45,249 nucleotides of DNA from a bacterium (GTDB taxonomy: Bacteria > Cyanobacteriota > Vampirovibrionia > Gastranaerophilales > Gastranaerophilaceae). A program made the translations under genes and the position numbers. Shown here piece after piece: positions 7,820 through 14,488 of this stretch. The DNA lies in the NCBI GenBank assembly GCA_017409065.1, contig JAFQTK010000116.1, positions 1 through 45,249 on the forward strand. The letters are read 5' to 3'. Position 1 is the stretch's first letter. Each line of letters starts with the position of its first letter. The notes under the pieces were generated by a model, which was not told where the DNA came from, searched no databases, and worked only from the letters and a program-made list of their open reading frames with translations.

Positions 7820-7949
7820 AACCGCACCAAAAACAAGGCAAAAACACAAAGAAAACGAAAGAAAAACGGCACAACAACAACCAGAGAAGAACAGCAACAG
7901 AACGCCAGCCAAACAACCAAAACAAAACACCCAACCAGCAAAGGCGGGG
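7820..7949 (+). other. T-free tract, 130 bases
   Basis: The plus strand has no T between 7820 and 7949; it is mostly A and C with scattered G. It lies between two terminators (7702-7730 and 7925-7962). A plus-strand transcript here would lack U and be unstructured; a minus-strand transcript would lack A. A 71-codon frame (7776-7991) crosses it but has no ribosome site and runs into the terminator, so I do not call a gene. Confidence 0.6.
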
Positions 7950-7962
7950 TGTTTATTTTTTT
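7925..7962 (+). terminator. Rho-independent terminator
   Basis: Eight-base stem AAACACCC (7925-7932) with GGGTGTTT (7947-7954), followed by a T-rich run ending near 7962. With no clear gene between it and the terminator at 7702-7730, it may end a short non-coding transcript or act as a second stop. Confidence 0.7.
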
Positions 7963-8008
7963 ATCTATTACAACCCGTATATATACAATAGTATCTGTAG
8001 GCGATAAT

Positions 8009-8083
8009 CTGTTGCAAGATATACAGGTGTACTATCATAACTGTTGTAGGTAGTAGTATGTATAGTCGTTTAACTGTTGCAGG
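8009..8083. repeat. Three iteron-like direct repeats
   Basis: The decamer CTGTTGyArG occurs at 8009-8018, 8041-8050 and 8074-8083, at 32-33 base intervals (three helical turns). The bases between copies are related but diverged. The array sits just 3' of the HNH gene. Such phased repeats often bind a regulator or replication initiator. Confidence 0.5.
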
Positions 8084-8085
8084 TT

Positions 8086-8472
8086 CTAGAACGGCTTTTT
8101 GTAATAAGTTGGTCTACCAATATAACTAGAACAATAAGGACAATGAGTTAAGGCTTCTTTCATATATTTGTCTTTTGATATTTTATTTAAGCAAAACTTG
8201 CAAGTAATTGTTTTTCTCTTTGATTTACTGCATTTTTTTAGATTTCTAATGCGATGCAATCTGTTATGGCAATCCTCGCACAAAAACATCAATTCATTAT
8301 CTCTCTCATTCATAAAATGCTTATATGTTTTATGATGAATATGAAAACCAGTCTTTATTACTTTTTTACACTTTTCGCAAGTGAATTTTCTTAAAACAGC
8401 AATATGCTGTCGCTTTTTTGCCCATTCAGGACTTTTTAGATAATCTGTGTATCTTTTTTTATTATTACTCAT
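8086..8472 (-). CDS. HNH endonuclease
   Basis: A 128-residue free-standing HNH nuclease. It has a paired cysteine (C32, C35), the catalytic HIHH (44-47), and the CEDCHNRLH block (65-73) supplying the second zinc pair and the N and H residues. A second zinc ribbon follows (C91, C94, C111, C114). The N-terminal YTDYLKSPEWAKKRQ is usual for phage HNH proteins. It is encoded against the direction of the early block, alone between non-coding stretches, which fits a mobile homing-type gene. A packaging-associated HNH is less likely because it is far from terL. Weak ribosome site GGTGGTGAG. Confidence 0.85.
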   Translation of the reverse strand: MSNNKKRYTDYLKSPEWAKKRQHIAVLRKFTCEKCKKVIKTGFHIHHKTYKHFMNERDNELMFLCEDCHNRLHRIRNLKKCSKSKRKTITCKFCLNKISKDKYMKEALTHCPYCSSYIGRPTYYKKPF

Positions 8473-8605
8473 TTACTCACCACCAAAACATACTTTTAGA
8501 AAGAAACAAGAGAAAACGAACCGAGAAACAACACATAAGAAAGACAAATAAAAGAGAAGAAAGAAAGAACGCCCCCAAAACCCCCAATTCACCGCTTACG
8601 ATTTT

Positions 8606-8854
8606 GTGGCAGACTTCCCACTTCGAGTTAGAACTTGAATTTACTTTCTCACAGACCCTAACTAGGTTCTACTTGGCTTACCAAGCATCAGCACTATTGT
8701 TGAGGCTGTTGGCTATCAGCCGTTGTTAGAAAAACAAAAAACCACAACTACTTGACAATCGACACCTTGCCTTTCATTGCGGTTTTTCTAACCCTTAAAA
8801 ATATTCAGTTGTGACCTAGATATTCCGTGTCGTCTGAATATCCAAGGGTTTTTT
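8606..8854. ncRNA. Candidate structured RNA: seven adjoining hairpins
   Basis: Seven stem-loops follow one another with almost no gap: 8606-8621 (GTGG/CCAC), 8622-8639, 8653-8670, 8672-8685 (CTTGG/CCAAG), 8704-8721 (GGCTG/CAGCC), 8725-8792 (11-bp GTTAGAAAAAC/GTTTTTCTAAC) and 8790-8850 (outer AACCCTT/AAGGGTT, inner ATATTCAG/CTGAATAT). The last is followed by six T on the plus strand (8849-8854), like a terminator. The last two stems share bases 8790-8792, so they may compete. No reading frame with a ribosome site covers the region. Sense strand is unresolved: one non-Watson-Crick pair becomes G-U on plus, another on minus. Confidence 0.5.
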
Positions 8855-8961
8855 GCGATTTATGAAATCAAACCGATAACACCATAACATATAAAAAAGT
8901 AAAAGTAAAGCGATTTTCGAAAAAAAATTAAAAAAATTTTAAAAAAGTTTTGCAAAATAGT

Positions 8962-8990
8962 TTGACTATGTGCTTTTGTTGTGATACAAT
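8962..8990 (+). promoter_or_regulatory. Promoter of the recombination gene unit
   Basis: -35 TTGACT (8962-8967), 17-base spacer, -10 TACAAT (8985-8990) with an extended TGn. It precedes the RHH gene at 9025 by 34 bases. A short inverted repeat TTGT-N6-ACAA overlaps the -10 and could be an operator for the RHH protein. Confidence 0.8.
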
Positions 8991-9024
8991 ACATATACAA
9001 GATAAGAACAAAGGGGGTGCAGAA

Positions 9025-9201
9025 ATGAACCAAAGAGTGGCGAGATTGAAAGACGATACGCATAGATACCTTAATAATATGTGTAAAGAAACAAATGCTT
9101 CTCAAAACGATATTATTAAATACGCACTGGTGTCGTTTAAGAAAACAAAAGAGTATGCAATGCTAGTTTTGTATAACCAAGAACCAAAAAACATTGAATA
9201 G
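9025..9201 (+). CDS. Ribbon-helix-helix (CopG/Arc-like) transcriptional regulator
   Basis: A 58-residue protein with the RHH layout: a short strand (QRVARLKDD), then helix A (THRYLNNMCKET) and helix B (SQNDIIKYALVSFKK). As the first gene after a strong promoter it probably regulates the 9025-14359 unit. The ATG at 9025 is chosen because AAAGGGGGTG lies eight bases upstream; the frame also extends upstream into the promoter. Confidence 0.65.
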   Translation: MNQRVARLKDDTHRYLNNMCKETNASQNDIIKYALVSFKKTKEYAMLVLYNQEPKNIE

Positions 9202-9211
9202 GAGAGTGAAG

Positions 9212-9373
9212 ATGTCTGAGAAAGATTTGAAGCGAAGAGTGAGTGAACTCGAAAAATCTTTGAAGGGCGAAAAAGACTTGAATAAAGTTTTGGAAATTTG
9301 GGGAAAGCTTGAAAATTTGGCGAAGCAGAAAGAAAAATTAAGGGGGTGTTCAGAGAATGGACGAAATTGTTAA
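9212..9373 (+). CDS. Small coiled-coil protein, 53 aa
   Basis: Charged heptad-like protein (LKRRVSELEKSLKGE ... LENLAKQKEKL) predicted to form a single coiled coil. Ribosome site AGGAGAG before ATG at 9212. Its 3' end overlaps the next gene by 17 bases. I do not recognise a family. Confidence 0.6.
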   Translation: MSEKDLKRRVSELEKSLKGEKDLNKVLEIWGKLENLAKQKEKLRGCSENGRNC

Positions 9374-9515
9374 TAAGATTAATAAGGCAATCGAAACTGT
9401 GCTGTTTGTGCGAGATAAGAGATGCGAGAACTGGAAAGAGCGAGATGACCTTGCCTATGTGTGCAATGTGATGGATAGGCTGGTTGAGTTCATAACAAAA
9501 ATGGGGGGGCATTAA
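9357..9515 (+). CDS. Hypothetical protein, 52 aa
   Basis: A helical small protein (MDEIVNKINKAIETVLFVRD ... VMDRLVEFITKMGGH) with two cysteines. AGGGGG lies about ten bases upstream of ATG at 9357, inside the preceding gene. The next gene starts one base after its stop. Function unknown. Confidence 0.6.
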   Translation: MDEIVNKINKAIETVLFVRDKRCENWKERDDLAYVCNVMDRLVEFITKMGGH

Positions 9516-9516
9516 T

Positions 9517-9678
9517 ATGGAATCAAGACTATTATTTACTCCATTATATATAAACGGGGTACTTGCCAGCGAACAGGACAGGAAGAGATTTGCGTTTGAT
9601 TATATAAGTGGCAAGATAAAGGTAAAAAGAGCAAGGCTTGACAAGGCAAAACAAGTGGGCTTTGTAGAAACATTTTAG
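9517..9678 (+). CDS. Hypothetical protein, 53 aa
   Basis: A basic small protein (LLFTPLYINGVLASEQ, then RKRFAFDYISGKIKVKRARLDKAK). A run of seven G provides the ribosome site before ATG at 9517. The strand-rich basic second half could bind nucleic acid, but no family is recognised. Confidence 0.6.
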   Translation: MESRLLFTPLYINGVLASEQDRKRFAFDYISGKIKVKRARLDKAKQVGFVETF

Positions 9679-9686
9679 GAGGGCGT

Positions 9687-9947
9687 ATGGACGAAGTTAT
9701 TATGAAATGCGGACACATTGGATACGGCAGAACCGCTGAAGGCAAACCCTACTGCTTGGTGTGTGATTGCGAAGAAGTTGCAGATGAAAAAGATGTCATA
9801 GACCTAACAGGCAGAAAGGCAAAGTGTAGCAGTTGCGGTCATATAACCAATAGTTCTTGGTCGTTGCCGTTTTTCTCGCCACGAGAAGAATTTAACCAGA
9901 GCGGTGAGTACGACTCGTACTACTGCGGGTGCGGAGGCTGGGACTAA
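9687..9947 (+). CDS. Zinc-binding protein, 86 aa
   Basis: Cysteine pairs and histidines in order: CGH (8-10), CLVCDC (23-28), CSSCGH (47-52) and YYCGCGGWD at the end, enough for one or two zinc sites. The first part (MKCGHIGYGRTAEGKPYCLVC) is a pattern seen in many phage proteins of unknown role. Strong ribosome site (AGGAGGG). The stop overlaps the next start (TAATG). Confidence 0.7.
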   Translation: MDEVIMKCGHIGYGRTAEGKPYCLVCDCEEVADEKDVIDLTGRKAKCSSCGHITNSSWSLPFFSPREEFNQSGEYDSYYCGCGGWD

Positions 9948-10132
9948 TGACAGAAGAAGATGTAAAAACAATATGGCGACTTTACTGGGACGAAATGATG
10001 AACCATGAGCAGATACTTACATACTTTAACGGCAAGTACAACAAGTTCGAAGTGAAGTCGGCAATAAATAAAAGGTACTCAACGCTAGTTGACTTTGAGT
10101 GTAAAAAAGATAGGAGAAAATATGGAAAATAA
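9947..10132 (+). CDS. Hypothetical protein, 61 aa
   Basis: Helical protein (MTEEDVKTIWRLYWDEMM ... KYNKFEVKSAINKRYSTL) whose spacing resembles a small helix-turn-helix: one helix, a turn at YFNGKY, then a second helix. The start at 9947 is chosen because it overlaps the previous stop; an upstream in-frame start at 9929 would lie wholly inside the zinc gene. Its end overlaps the erf start by 11 bases. Confidence 0.6.
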   Translation: MTEEDVKTIWRLYWDEMMNHEQILTYFNGKYNKFEVKSAINKRYSTLVDFECKKDRRKYGK

Positions 10133-10706
10133 GAAAAATTTGAAACAAAAACTACAAGAAGCGAGAATGCTTTTGAAAAAGGAAAATATTACTAAAAGTG
10201 GAAAAAATAGTTTCACAAAAGTGGGATATTACACGCTTTCTGATATTTTACCACCAATAACAAGAGTGTGCCATGAAGTTAGAATGACACCACTTGTAAC
10301 CTTTGATAAAGAGGTCGCAACATTAACAATATATGACTGGGATAGCGAAGAAACATTGAGTGCAACAAGCCCAATGGTTGAACAAAAAGATGGTAAAATG
10401 AATGAAATACAAATTCTCGGCTCACTTGAAACTTACCAAAGAAGATACATTTTACAAAATGTTTTCGATATTGTTGAAGAAGATAATGAAGTGGCTGATA
10501 GTTTAGAGTTTCATAATATTATGAGCGTAAAAAATAGGATAGAAGTATTGATGACCGATTTAATGAAAAAGGGTTATGATATGAATGATGTTGTTACTCA
10601 ATGCGGTCTTAAAGACGAAAAACAATATATGCAATACCTTAATGCTTGTGGTGTAATAAAAAGACTAGAAGATAATATGAGAGTTTTATTAAACAACAAG
10701 GAGTAG
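10122..10706 (+). CDS. erf: ERF-family single-strand annealing recombinase
   Basis: Anneals complementary single strands in phage recombination, usually with a partner exonuclease. The ERF domain spans most of the 194 residues: the N-terminal helix KLQEARMLLKKENITKSGKN, then YYTLSDILPPITRVCHEV, and the family signature GSLETYQRRYILQNVFDIVEEDNE. The ATG at 10122 (after TAGGAGAAAAT) is chosen over 10089, which lies inside the previous gene. The next gene is a YqaJ-like nuclease, completing a recombination pair. Confidence 0.85.
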   Translation: MENKKNLKQKLQEARMLLKKENITKSGKNSFTKVGYYTLSDILPPITRVCHEVRMTPLVTFDKEVATLTIYDWDSEETLSATSPMVEQKDGKMNEIQILGSLETYQRRYILQNVFDIVEEDNEVADSLEFHNIMSVKNRIEVLMTDLMKKGYDMNDVVTQCGLKDEKQYMQYLNACGVIKRLEDNMRVLLNNKE

Positions 10707-10710
10707 TTAG

Positions 10711-11292
10711 GTGATAACCAACAAAGATAGAAGCAAGTATTGGGGAGCATCTGAAACGAGCAAGATAGTTGGCAACTGGGACACAAAGACCTTTATGGAG
10801 TTATACCTAGTGAAACTTGGGGTGTCGGAAAATAACTTCACGAACACATACTTAATGGCTGGCAATGCTTACGAGAGAAAGATAGCTGAGAGTTTGGGTT
10901 TGAAGATGAAGTTTGACCGTTGCATCAAGTTGCCGAAGTTGCGACTACGAGTGAACCTAGATGCTGAAACGAAAGACTGCATATATGAGATAAAGACCCA
11001 CAAGGCGACCGAGAAAGAGTGGAAACCACCGACTTCATACATTCAACAATGTCAAGTGCAGATGTTTGCCACTGGTAAGCACAAGTGCAAGTTGGTTGCC
11101 TACCCTATGACCGAAGAGAACTACGAGAATTTCTTTCTTGAAGTTGATAGAGAAAAGGTCGAAGTGTTCGACATTCCCTATGATGAGCAGTGGGTCAAGA
11201 ACGAGTACCTGCCACGACTGGTGTATCTGGCAGAGTGCTTAAAGAAGCGAAAAACACCGAATATGAGAGAGTTTAAGGAGAGAAAATTATGA
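10711..11292 (+). CDS. YqaJ-like viral recombinase exonuclease (PD-(D/E)XK fold)
   Basis: Exonuclease partner of the annealing protein. A PD-(D/E)XK core is visible: E55 in GNAYERKIAE, D84 in VNLDAETKD and E93-I-K95 in CIYEIKTHK, followed by the YIQQCQVQM segment typical of YqaJ/lambda-exonuclease-like proteins. The start is GTG at 10711 with AAGGAG about eight bases upstream. 193 residues is usual for the compact phage forms. Probably makes 3' single strands for the Erf protein. Confidence 0.8.
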   Translation: MITNKDRSKYWGASETSKIVGNWDTKTFMELYLVKLGVSENNFTNTYLMAGNAYERKIAESLGLKMKFDRCIKLPKLRLRVNLDAETKDCIYEIKTHKATEKEWKPPTSYIQQCQVQMFATGKHKCKLVAYPMTEENYENFFLEVDREKVEVFDIPYDEQWVKNEYLPRLVYLAECLKKRKTPNMREFKERKL

Positions 11293-11675
11293 GTTTATGG
11301 TGGATATTAACCATTGCATCTATTGTTTTAATCATACCATTTATTATATGGGGAATTAAGACAGAGTGGGATAGCTTGTGTGCGATTGGATTAACTATGC
11401 TTTTAGGATTTTGTTTTATAGGCTTTGCAATTACTAGTATTGTACAACCATTTTCATTGAAGAAAGAAATGATAAGACAAAACAAAGAAAGACAACAAAT
11501 TATATATCAAATCAAACATATAACAGAAGATAGCGATAGAGTAAAATTAAACGAATGGATTTTAACATACAATGACTGGGTAAACGATGTAAACACCAGC
11601 AAAGAAATGTATGGCTGGGCAAGTTGGTATTATTCAGTTGATATGTCAGAACACACAATTATAGAATTAGTTTAA
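11289..11675 (+). CDS. Membrane protein, 128 aa
   Basis: Two hydrophobic segments near the N-terminus (about residues 4-24 and 30-54) are followed by a charged helix (LKKEMIRQNKERQQIIYQIKHI) and a Trp/Tyr-rich end. The start overlaps the nuclease gene's stop by four bases. Family not recognised; probably inner membrane with the C-terminus in the cytoplasm. Confidence 0.65.
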   Translation: MSLWWILTIASIVLIIPFIIWGIKTEWDSLCAIGLTMLLGFCFIGFAITSIVQPFSLKKEMIRQNKERQQIIYQIKHITEDSDRVKLNEWILTYNDWVNDVNTSKEMYGWASWYYSVDMSEHTIIELV

Positions 11676-11690
11676 GGAGAGAACGGCAAA

Positions 11691-11927
11691 ATGAAGAAAG
11701 TGTTGAACTCGGCTTTAACAAATAGTATATACTATGGCACTGTTAAAGAATTGCCAAATGGGAACTATGTTTCTACTGGCAATAAAGAAGATATTACTGA
11801 TGATTGCATAGGTGCTGTTTTCCAATGGTTTGTAAACGAAATTAAAAAAGACAAGGCACAAACTTTTGAGATAACATACCCAAGCAGTGAATACAAATTG
11901 ATTATGACAAAAAAGGAGAATAAATAA
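11691..11927 (+). CDS. Conserved phage protein, 78 aa (DUF7446-like pattern)
   Basis: The N-terminal pattern MKKVLNSALTNSIYYGTVK ... NGNYVSTGNKEDITDDCIGAVFQWF matches a small protein I recall as common in Firmicutes phages (S/PLTNTIY then GNKEDVTDDA). Its biochemical role is not known to me. Ribosome site AAGGAGAG. It lies between a membrane protein and SSB in the recombination unit. Confidence 0.6.
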   Translation: MKKVLNSALTNSIYYGTVKELPNGNYVSTGNKEDITDDCIGAVFQWFVNEIKKDKAQTFEITYPSSEYKLIMTKKENK

Positions 11928-11929
11928 TT

Positions 11930-12316
11930 ATGTTTAATGTTAGTGGAAAGAGAAATTACAAGGTAGCATCAATCTATGGTGGGACTGGAAAGAACGGGCG
12001 TTGCTACACATTTATCACAATCGAAGATATGCCAAAGGAAGGCTTGAAATACGGCGACAAGGCGAAGGTGCAACTATGGGGCGAAGATTTATCTAGTCAA
12101 ATCAAAACTGGCGACTGGGTAAAGATTTTGGGCTGTACTGATGCTGGGTTGGAAGATAAGAAAGACCCAAACACAAACAAGTGGTACAAGAATTTTACCC
12201 TAGTATGCTCGGCTGGTGATGTCGTAATGGGCGAAGAGCCTTTCAAGAAAGAAGAGAAGAAAGAAGAGCCAGCAGTGATGCAACCGATAGACACAGAAGA
12301 TGAATTGCCTTTCTAG
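11930..12316 (+). CDS. ssb: Single-stranded DNA-binding protein
   Basis: A 128-residue OB-fold-type protein: strands MFNVSGKRNYKVASIYGG, RCYTFITIEDM, KAKVQLWGEDL, GDWVKILGCTDAG and FTLVCSAGDVV. A Glu/Lys linker follows, ending in the acidic tip DTEDELPF, which is the standard SSB tail used to recruit partner proteins. It does not look like host-type SSB at the N-terminus, so the family call rests on the tail, length and operon position beside Erf and the exonuclease. Confidence 0.75.
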   Translation: MFNVSGKRNYKVASIYGGTGKNGRCYTFITIEDMPKEGLKYGDKAKVQLWGEDLSSQIKTGDWVKILGCTDAGLEDKKDPNTNKWYKNFTLVCSAGDVVMGEEPFKKEEKKEEPAVMQPIDTEDELPF

Positions 12317-12326
12317 GAGATAAACT

Positions 12327-12701
12327 ATGGTAAGAGTTAAAGTAATAAAAATAGATGAAAGACACGAAGAATATGCTACACAAGAAGAAAAAGATAGAGT
12401 TGGTAAAATATTTGAAGCATTTGTAATAAATGATGAATACCAACAAGATGAAAGATACAAAACACAATATGCTTTAAATTTACACAAATATGTTTGGTTT
12501 GTTCCTGCTGATTGTTGTGAAGTTGTTGAAGGTCTTACAACTATGGAAAACAACAGCAAAGATGAAACACATAATCCAAAGAGTACAAGTGGTATTCTTT
12601 TAGTTGAAGATGGCTCTGTTGATATAGACCACATTGAAGATGATTTAGGAATACCTTGCATTGTGTATAGACAAGGTGCAAACAAGCCAGAGTGGTTGTA
12701 G
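12327..12701 (+). CDS. Conserved phage protein, paralogue of 21905-22273
   Basis: A 124-residue protein in two parts. The N-terminal 70 residues (VRVKVIKIDERHEEY ... FVPADCCEVVEG) and the C-terminal 50 (SGILLVEDGSVDIDHIEDDLGIPCIVYRQGANKP) both match the protein at 21905-22273 in the same order. The C-terminal ILLVEDGSVD ... VYRQG motif is one I associate with many gut phages; its role is unknown. Ribosome site AGGAGAT before ATG at 12327. Confidence 0.7.
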   Translation: MVRVKVIKIDERHEEYATQEEKDRVGKIFEAFVINDEYQQDERYKTQYALNLHKYVWFVPADCCEVVEGLTTMENNSKDETHNPKSTSGILLVEDGSVDIDHIEDDLGIPCIVYRQGANKPEWL

Positions 12702-12711
12702 GAGATAGCGA

Positions 12712-13197
12712 ATGAGCAAAGTAATTGTAAGCGACACAAGGGAACAACGAAATGCCGAAGTGTTACGATACCTAGAAGTGATAGGACAACCCTATGTGGT
12801 GCGAAAGGTCGAGGCTGGCGACTACATTTGGTGTATCAATGGCGAAGATGACTACTCGACCGTAATTGATTTGAAGAAGGACTTGGTGGAAGTGGCTGGT
12901 AATATTGCTGGCACGAAGAAAGAACATGAGAGATTTAAGCGAGAAATCGCAAGAGCAAGGGAACTCGGTTGCACACGATTTGTTGTGCTAATCCGAGAAC
13001 CCCTACACTCTCTTGAAGATGTGCAAACTTGGCAAAGCCCAAAGTTGAGAAACGGCAGAAAGTTAGTGAGCCGACCACCAACAGCACTATACAAGACTAT
13101 GAAAACTTTTGAGAGCCGATATGGTGTCGAGTGGAAGTTTACAAGTCGCTTTCGTGCTGGTGAAGATATTATAGCCATATTAGATGGCAAGTTGTGA
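12712..13197 (+). CDS. ERCC4-type nuclease (XPF/MUS81-like)
   Basis: A 161-residue nuclease with the ERCC4 active-site layout: VSDTREQ (D8, R10, E11), D37 in AGDY, and VIDLKKDL (D53, K55, D57) standing in for the usual ERKxxxD. Downstream HERFKREIARARELGCTRFVVLI is the expected helix-strand segment. It probably cuts branched or flap DNA during recombination or repair. The glutamate of the ERK motif is replaced by aspartate, as in other phage members. Ribosome site AGGAGAT. Confidence 0.75.
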   Translation: MSKVIVSDTREQRNAEVLRYLEVIGQPYVVRKVEAGDYIWCINGEDDYSTVIDLKKDLVEVAGNIAGTKKEHERFKREIARARELGCTRFVVLIREPLHSLEDVQTWQSPKLRNGRKLVSRPPTALYKTMKTFESRYGVEWKFTSRFRAGEDIIAILDGKL

Positions 13198-13203
13198 GGA
13201 ACT

Positions 13204-13488
13204 ATGAAAAAGTTTAATAAAACACAAATAAATGAAGCAGTTTTACATTATGGAGATTGGGTTGTAAGTTCAATAGAAAACAGCCCAGAGTTATGGACTA
13301 AATGCGAAATATGTGGCAATCCGATTTGCTACGAAACTGCGATTTATTGTATGAATGATTGTAAATCAAAAAAGAACAAAGATTATCGAGATGAATATGG
13401 TGATGAGTTTGAAGTTAGGTTTTGCCATAAATGCTTCAAAATTCTAAAACATTGTCCTATTTGCAAAGATAATCATTTTGGCAGATAA
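13204..13488 (+). CDS. Zinc-binding protein, 94 aa
   Basis: Several paired cysteines: CEICGNPIC in the middle, then CHKCF and CPICKDNH near the C-terminus, consistent with one or two zinc fingers. The N-terminus is helical (KKFNKTQINEAVLHYGDWVVSSIE). Family not recognised. GGAAC precedes ATG at 13204, a weak ribosome site, but the gap to the previous gene is only six bases. Confidence 0.65.
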   Translation: MKKFNKTQINEAVLHYGDWVVSSIENSPELWTKCEICGNPICYETAIYCMNDCKSKKNKDYRDEYGDEFEVRFCHKCFKILKHCPICKDNHFGR

Positions 13489-13515
13489 CTCACGAAGTGA
13501 GATAAGGAGAAGATT

Positions 13516-13710
13516 ATGAAAATAATAAAGATACCTAAATGGAGCATAGTAAAATGCAGTTGTGGTGCTGAGTTTGAAATTGAGAAAGATGACATCAGCA
13601 TAGAAACATACAATATGGGAAATTTAGACGGAACAAGAAAAATTATATTCACTTGGTATATAAATTGTCCTTTTTGTGGCGAACAACACAACTTAAAAAT
13701 GGGGGAATAA
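13516..13710 (+). CDS. Small zinc-ribbon protein, 64 aa
   Basis: Two knuckles, CSCGAEF (about 14-20) and CPFCGEQH (about 51-58), indicate a zinc ribbon. Spacing and surrounding residues resemble the minus-strand late protein at 3089-3328, suggesting a duplication across the two blocks. Strong ribosome site AAGGAGAAG. Confidence 0.7.
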   Translation: MKIIKIPKWSIVKCSCGAEFEIEKDDISIETYNMGNLDGTRKIIFTWYINCPFCGEQHNLKMGE

Positions 13711-13713
13711 GTT

Positions 13714-13929
13714 ATGAAATTAACACAATACGACAGGGTGCTAGACCACCTACAAAGAAATGGGAAGTTGAGCCAGAAACAAGCAATCCGTTTATTTGGT
13801 GCGTATCGACTTTCGGCGATTATACACCGTTTAAGAAAAGACGGCTACAATATTAGTTCGAACTTCAAGTCAGGCAAGAACAGGTTTGGCGATACTGTGA
13901 GTTGGGCTGAGTACAAGTTGGAGGCATAA
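13714..13929 (+). CDS. HTH_39-like DNA-binding protein
   Basis: A 71-residue winged-helix-like domain: LTQYDRVLDHLQRNGKLSQKQAIRLFGAYRLSAIIHRLRKDGYNI matches the phage HTH_39 pattern (start helix, SQKQA turn, RLxxxIxxLRxxGYxI recognition helix and wing). Likely a regulator in the early unit or a small accessory of DNA transactions. Starts three bases after the previous stop. Confidence 0.65.
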   Translation: MKLTQYDRVLDHLQRNGKLSQKQAIRLFGAYRLSAIIHRLRKDGYNISSNFKSGKNRFGDTVSWAEYKLEA

Positions 13930-13939
13930 GGAGAGAAAA

Positions 13940-14359
13940 ATGTATTATTTGAATGAAGTTAAAATTACCGAGAGAGGTTGGGCTGGTCATTTTATATGTG
14001 CCGATAAGTGCAAGTTTAGAAGAAACACCTTGCTAGAATATGGCGATAAAAAATGGATAGTAAGCACAGTTGGTGCTATGCCACAATCAGAAACATTTAG
14101 AAAAATACCAGAGCTTTGTTCTAAAAATGGGTTTGAAACAATAGGACTTGACAGATATTATGAAACAATGGCATTTGAAGCGCAAGATTGCACAGAAAAT
14201 GGTTCAGATTGCGTGTATCTCGATGCAAATGTAAGTGAACAAATTGATTTTGATAGCAACTGGGCAATCGACCATATTGATTTTGGTTCAGACCAAGAAG
14301 CAAACGATATGCACGATACTGTTGTAATGGAACTGGTAGAAAAAATAAAGGCAAACTAG
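13940..14359 (+). CDS. Conserved phage protein, 139 aa
   Basis: The N-terminal block ERGWAGHFICADKCKFRRNTLLEYGDKKWIVSTVGAM is a pattern I recall from many Firmicutes phages and prophages, followed by a YYETMAFEAQ segment and an acidic C-terminus. A cysteine pair (CADKC) may bind metal. Function unknown. It is the last gene of its unit; the terminator stem begins at its stop codon. Ribosome site AAGGAGAG. Confidence 0.7.
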   Translation: MYYLNEVKITERGWAGHFICADKCKFRRNTLLEYGDKKWIVSTVGAMPQSETFRKIPELCSKNGFETIGLDRYYETMAFEAQDCTENGSDCVYLDANVSEQIDFDSNWAIDHIDFGSDQEANDMHDTVVMELVEKIKAN

Positions 14360-14381
14360 GGTGGGCTATGCTCACCTTTTT
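14359..14381 (+). terminator. Rho-independent terminator of the recombination unit
   Basis: Stem GGTGGGC (14359-14365) with GCTCACC (14369-14375, one G-U pair), three-base loop, and six T after it. It overlaps the last base of the preceding stop codon. Confidence 0.8.
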
Positions 14382-14428
14382 TCTACTAAAAAATTTTTGA
14401 GAAATTTGAAAAAAGTGGTGAAAATCGT

Positions 14429-14457
14429 TTGACACCTTGTAAAACAAAATGTATAAT
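14429..14457 (+). promoter_or_regulatory. Consensus sigma-70 promoter of the third plus-strand unit
   Basis: Perfect -35 TTGACA (14429-14434), 17-base spacer and perfect -10 TATAAT (14452-14457). It lies between the terminator at 14359-14381 and the HTH gene at 14489. Confidence 0.9.
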
Positions 14458-14488
14458 TAGGGTAACAAAAATAAAAAAGGAGAAATTT

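Noticed and set aside
7776-7991. 71-codon plus-strand frame MHQNRPNITDLVNLL...
   Set aside because: No ribosome site, it runs through the terminator at 7925-7962, and its composition is explained by the T-free tract, which cannot form most stop codons.
8418-8729. 103-codon plus-strand frame
   Set aside because: It begins inside the HNH gene, has no ribosome site and runs through five predicted hairpins; amino-acid composition is not protein-like.
8725-8854. tracrRNA-like or solitary CRISPR-repeat reading of the last two hairpins
   Set aside because: The arrangement superficially resembles repeat:anti-repeat plus terminator, but there is no matching repeat elsewhere and no Cas gene; nothing distinguishes it from an ordinary structured RNA.
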